Origin: an uncultured Dorea sp.
Lineage (GTDB): Bacteria; Bacillota; Clostridia; Lachnospirales; Lachnospiraceae
Length of the DNA stretch: 7,948 nt
NCBI GenBank assembly: GCA_910587575.1
Contig: CAJULU010000080.1
Location: forward strand, 3,961-11,908
Direction of reading: 5' to 3'
Shown here: piece by piece, positions 7,154 to 7,948 of the stretch
Layout of the letters: each line of letters starts with the position of its first letter
Position numbering within the stretch: position 1 is the stretch's first letter
Translations under genes and position numbers: made by a program
Notes under the pieces: generated by a model
Databases searched by the model: none
Told to the model about the DNA's origin: nothing
Seen by the model: the letters and a program-made list of their open reading frames with translations, nothing else

Positions 7154-7177
7154 ATGAAATTACTCTCGTGATTTCAT
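7154..7177. promoter_or_regulatory. Inverted repeat ATGAAAT-N10-ATTTCAT, possible operator
   Basis: Two 7-base arms, 7154-7160 and 7171-7177, are exact reverse complements with a 10-base spacer. The site lies immediately downstream of the -10 hexamer and spans the expected transcription start of the lipoprotein gene. A dyad in that place is typical of a repressor-binding operator. AraC-type regulators usually use direct repeats nearer -35 and upstream, so the partner may be a different regulator. The role is inferred from symmetry and position only. Confidence 0.4.
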
Positions 7178-7181
7178 GATT

Positions 7182-7211
7182 AGTATACACCAGATAAAAG
7201 AGAAAGTTCAA
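7182..7211 (-). promoter_or_regulatory. Promoter of the solute-binding lipoprotein gene
   Basis: On the minus strand TTGAAC (7211-7206) and TATACT (7187-7182) are separated by 18 bases, a good housekeeping-type promoter. It is about 110 bases upstream of the lipoprotein ATG and lies just past the 3' end of the PBECR4-like gene. I see no intrinsic terminator between that gene and this promoter, so some read-through is possible. Confidence 0.6.
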
Positions 7212-7239
7212 TTTCAATTTGCCTTCCAAGGGCTCATTT

Positions 7240-7848
7240 CTAAAAGATGTCTAATTTTGTATGTAGTTCTGTTGGGAAACTGCTTCTTGTGATTTTAAGA
7301 CCTTTACTTTGATATGTTATCTCACTATACATAGATTGGCTGATTTGCTTTCGAAGAATTGCAAAAATCTTCCCCGGTGGTTTCGGTGTCAGATCGCGAA
7401 TATCTTCTTTCAATATCGTATTCGGAATATATTCGCATCCATTTTTTATCAATCCCAGACATGCCGTAGTCGTTCCCGTGACCTTTTCTGTATATAATTC
7501 TATATGTGGTCCTGTATAATCCCCAATCATTCTTGCTGAATATGCAATATTCATTATATTCGGTAAAATATGTAATTTCAGCTCTGCCGTATGATCCGCT
7601 CGAAATACAATATCCGACTCTTTCAACCGCTTATCAATCGCACTGCGGTAAAATTCCTTAGCTTTCATATCTTTCGCCGTATCCATACCAGTAAAGTGCA
7701 TGAAATTATTAGCCCGAAAAGTAACTTCAACAAATCGCAGACGATTAGCATTATCTCGATAAACAAATACGAGCTGCCTACCACAAAGATTAGACTCGTA
7801 TAGCGAAGAACATCTGCTGATAATAGAAATTGCTTCTTTTTTCGTCAT
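7240..7848 (-). CDS. PBECR4-like domain protein (putative phage/toxin-type nuclease-like)
   Basis: This 202-residue soluble protein has no signal peptide or membrane segment. I recognise it tentatively as a member of the PBECR4 group (phage-Barnase-EndoU-colicin-RelE-like), from memory of family members. Visible motifs are NNFMHFTGM (about 48-55), AELKLHILPNIMNIAYSARMIGDY (88-111), ACLGL (129-133), YIPNTILKEDIRDLT (140-154) and KIFAILRKQI (160-169). Family knowledge: PBECR domains were predicted as RNase/nuclease-like folds linked to phages and polymorphic toxins; biochemical function is mostly unproven. The start has AGGAG (7856-7860) seven bases upstream. No antitoxin or immunity gene is visible beside it; one could lie beyond the right edge. 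Its AT-rich composition fits accessory, mobile-type DNA. The domain assignment should be treated as moderate; the reading frame itself is secure. Confidence 0.7.
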   Translation of the reverse strand: MTKKEAISIISRCSSLYESNLCGRQLVFVYRDNANRLRFVEVTFRANNFMHFTGMDTAKDMKAKEFYRSAIDKRLKESDIVFRADHTAELKLHILPNIMNIAYSARMIGDYTGPHIELYTEKVTGTTTACLGLIKNGCEYIPNTILKEDIRDLTPKPPGKIFAILRKQISQSMYSEITYQSKGLKITRSSFPTELHTKLDIF

Positions 7849-7871
7849 ACATATACTCCTGTCTGTTAAAT

Positions 7872-7946
7872 TTAAAAAGGCAATCTATCTGCCGCAGCAA
7901 ATAGTCTTGCCTTTTTATGACTGATTTTTCCGTTGTCCGCCAACCG
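7872..7946 (-). CDS. Possible C-terminal end of a gene entering from the right edge
   Basis: On the minus strand the frame starting at 7946 is open for 24 codons, reads RLADNGKISHKKARLFAAAD and then RLPF, and stops at TAA 7874-7872. The GKISHKKA part is faintly like the C-terminal tails of RhuM-type virulence/phage proteins, but the rest does not fit. A second frame gives a short tail (TVGGQRKNQS) ending in TAA at about 7918-7916, immediately before the hairpin, an arrangement typical of a gene end followed by its terminator. I cannot decide between them, or whether either is real. Confidence 0.22.
   Translation of the reverse strand, partial: RLADNGKISHKKARLFAAADRLPF
7874..7916. terminator. 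Bidirectional intrinsic terminator-like hairpin upstream of the PBECR4-like gene
   Basis: AAAAAGGCAA (7874-7883) pairs with TTGCCTTTTT (7907-7916). An inner CTAT/ATAG pair (7885-7888 and 7901-7904) extends the stem around a 12-base loop. T-rich ends follow on both strands, so it could stop transcription in either direction. On the minus strand only 25 bases separate it from the ATG at 7848, leaving room for a ribosome site but not for a promoter. It is therefore either the terminator of an upstream gene through which the PBECR4-like gene is read, or a leader attenuator of that gene. Confidence 0.6.
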
Positions 7947-7948
7947 TC

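Noticed and set aside
7796..7948. An open minus-strand frame from the right edge continuing about 50 codons into the PBECR4-like gene
   Set aside because: It overlaps the PBECR4-like start in another frame, crosses the terminator-like hairpin and shows no recognisable features.

Overview
The window looks like a carbohydrate-utilisation locus of a gut-type Clostridia, most likely Lachnospiraceae. This rests on the moderate GC content, strong AGGAG-type ribosome binding sites, a YesM/YesN-style two-component pair, and an LplA-like lipoprotein solute-binding protein. The organism assignment is inference from gene content; no rRNA or other marker gene is present.

Layout. Bases 1-777 (minus strand) hold the N-terminal 259 codons of a GH31 alpha-xylosidase/alpha-glucosidase of the YicI type, running off the left edge. 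A 216-base divergent intergenic region follows. From 994 to 4440 (plus strand) lie a membrane sensor histidine kinase and a REC-AraC response regulator, joined by an ATGA stop/start overlap. Bases 4480-5244 carry an AT-rich two-gene toxin-antitoxin module: a small antitoxin followed by a PIN-domain toxin, with its own promoter. It ends in a perfect 28-bp palindrome. Convergent to it, 5324-7072 (minus) encodes a solute-binding lipoprotein with its own promoter and a possible operator. Bases 7240-7848 (minus) encode a 202-residue protein resembling the PBECR4 (phage/toxin-nuclease-like) family. It lies just downstream of a bidirectional terminator-like hairpin and a possible truncated gene end at the right edge.

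How the genes fit together. The natural reading is a sugar-sensing regulatory unit: the kinase senses an extracytoplasmic signal, the AraC-type regulator activates uptake and hydrolysis genes, the lipoprotein captures an oligosaccharide, and the GH31 enzyme cleaves it in the cytoplasm. No ABC permease genes flank the binding protein here, so it is an orphan within this window. The toxin-antitoxin pair and the PBECR4-like gene look like accessory cargo placed around the sugar genes.

Two lesions stand out. The GH31 gene contains a perfect 26-bp inverted repeat that appears to have overwritten eight conserved codons by templated inversion, with no change of length or frame. The histidine kinase is split by a one-base frameshift near 1270. 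Together they suggest that this sugar system is decaying or changing in this strain, unless one or both are sequence artefacts.
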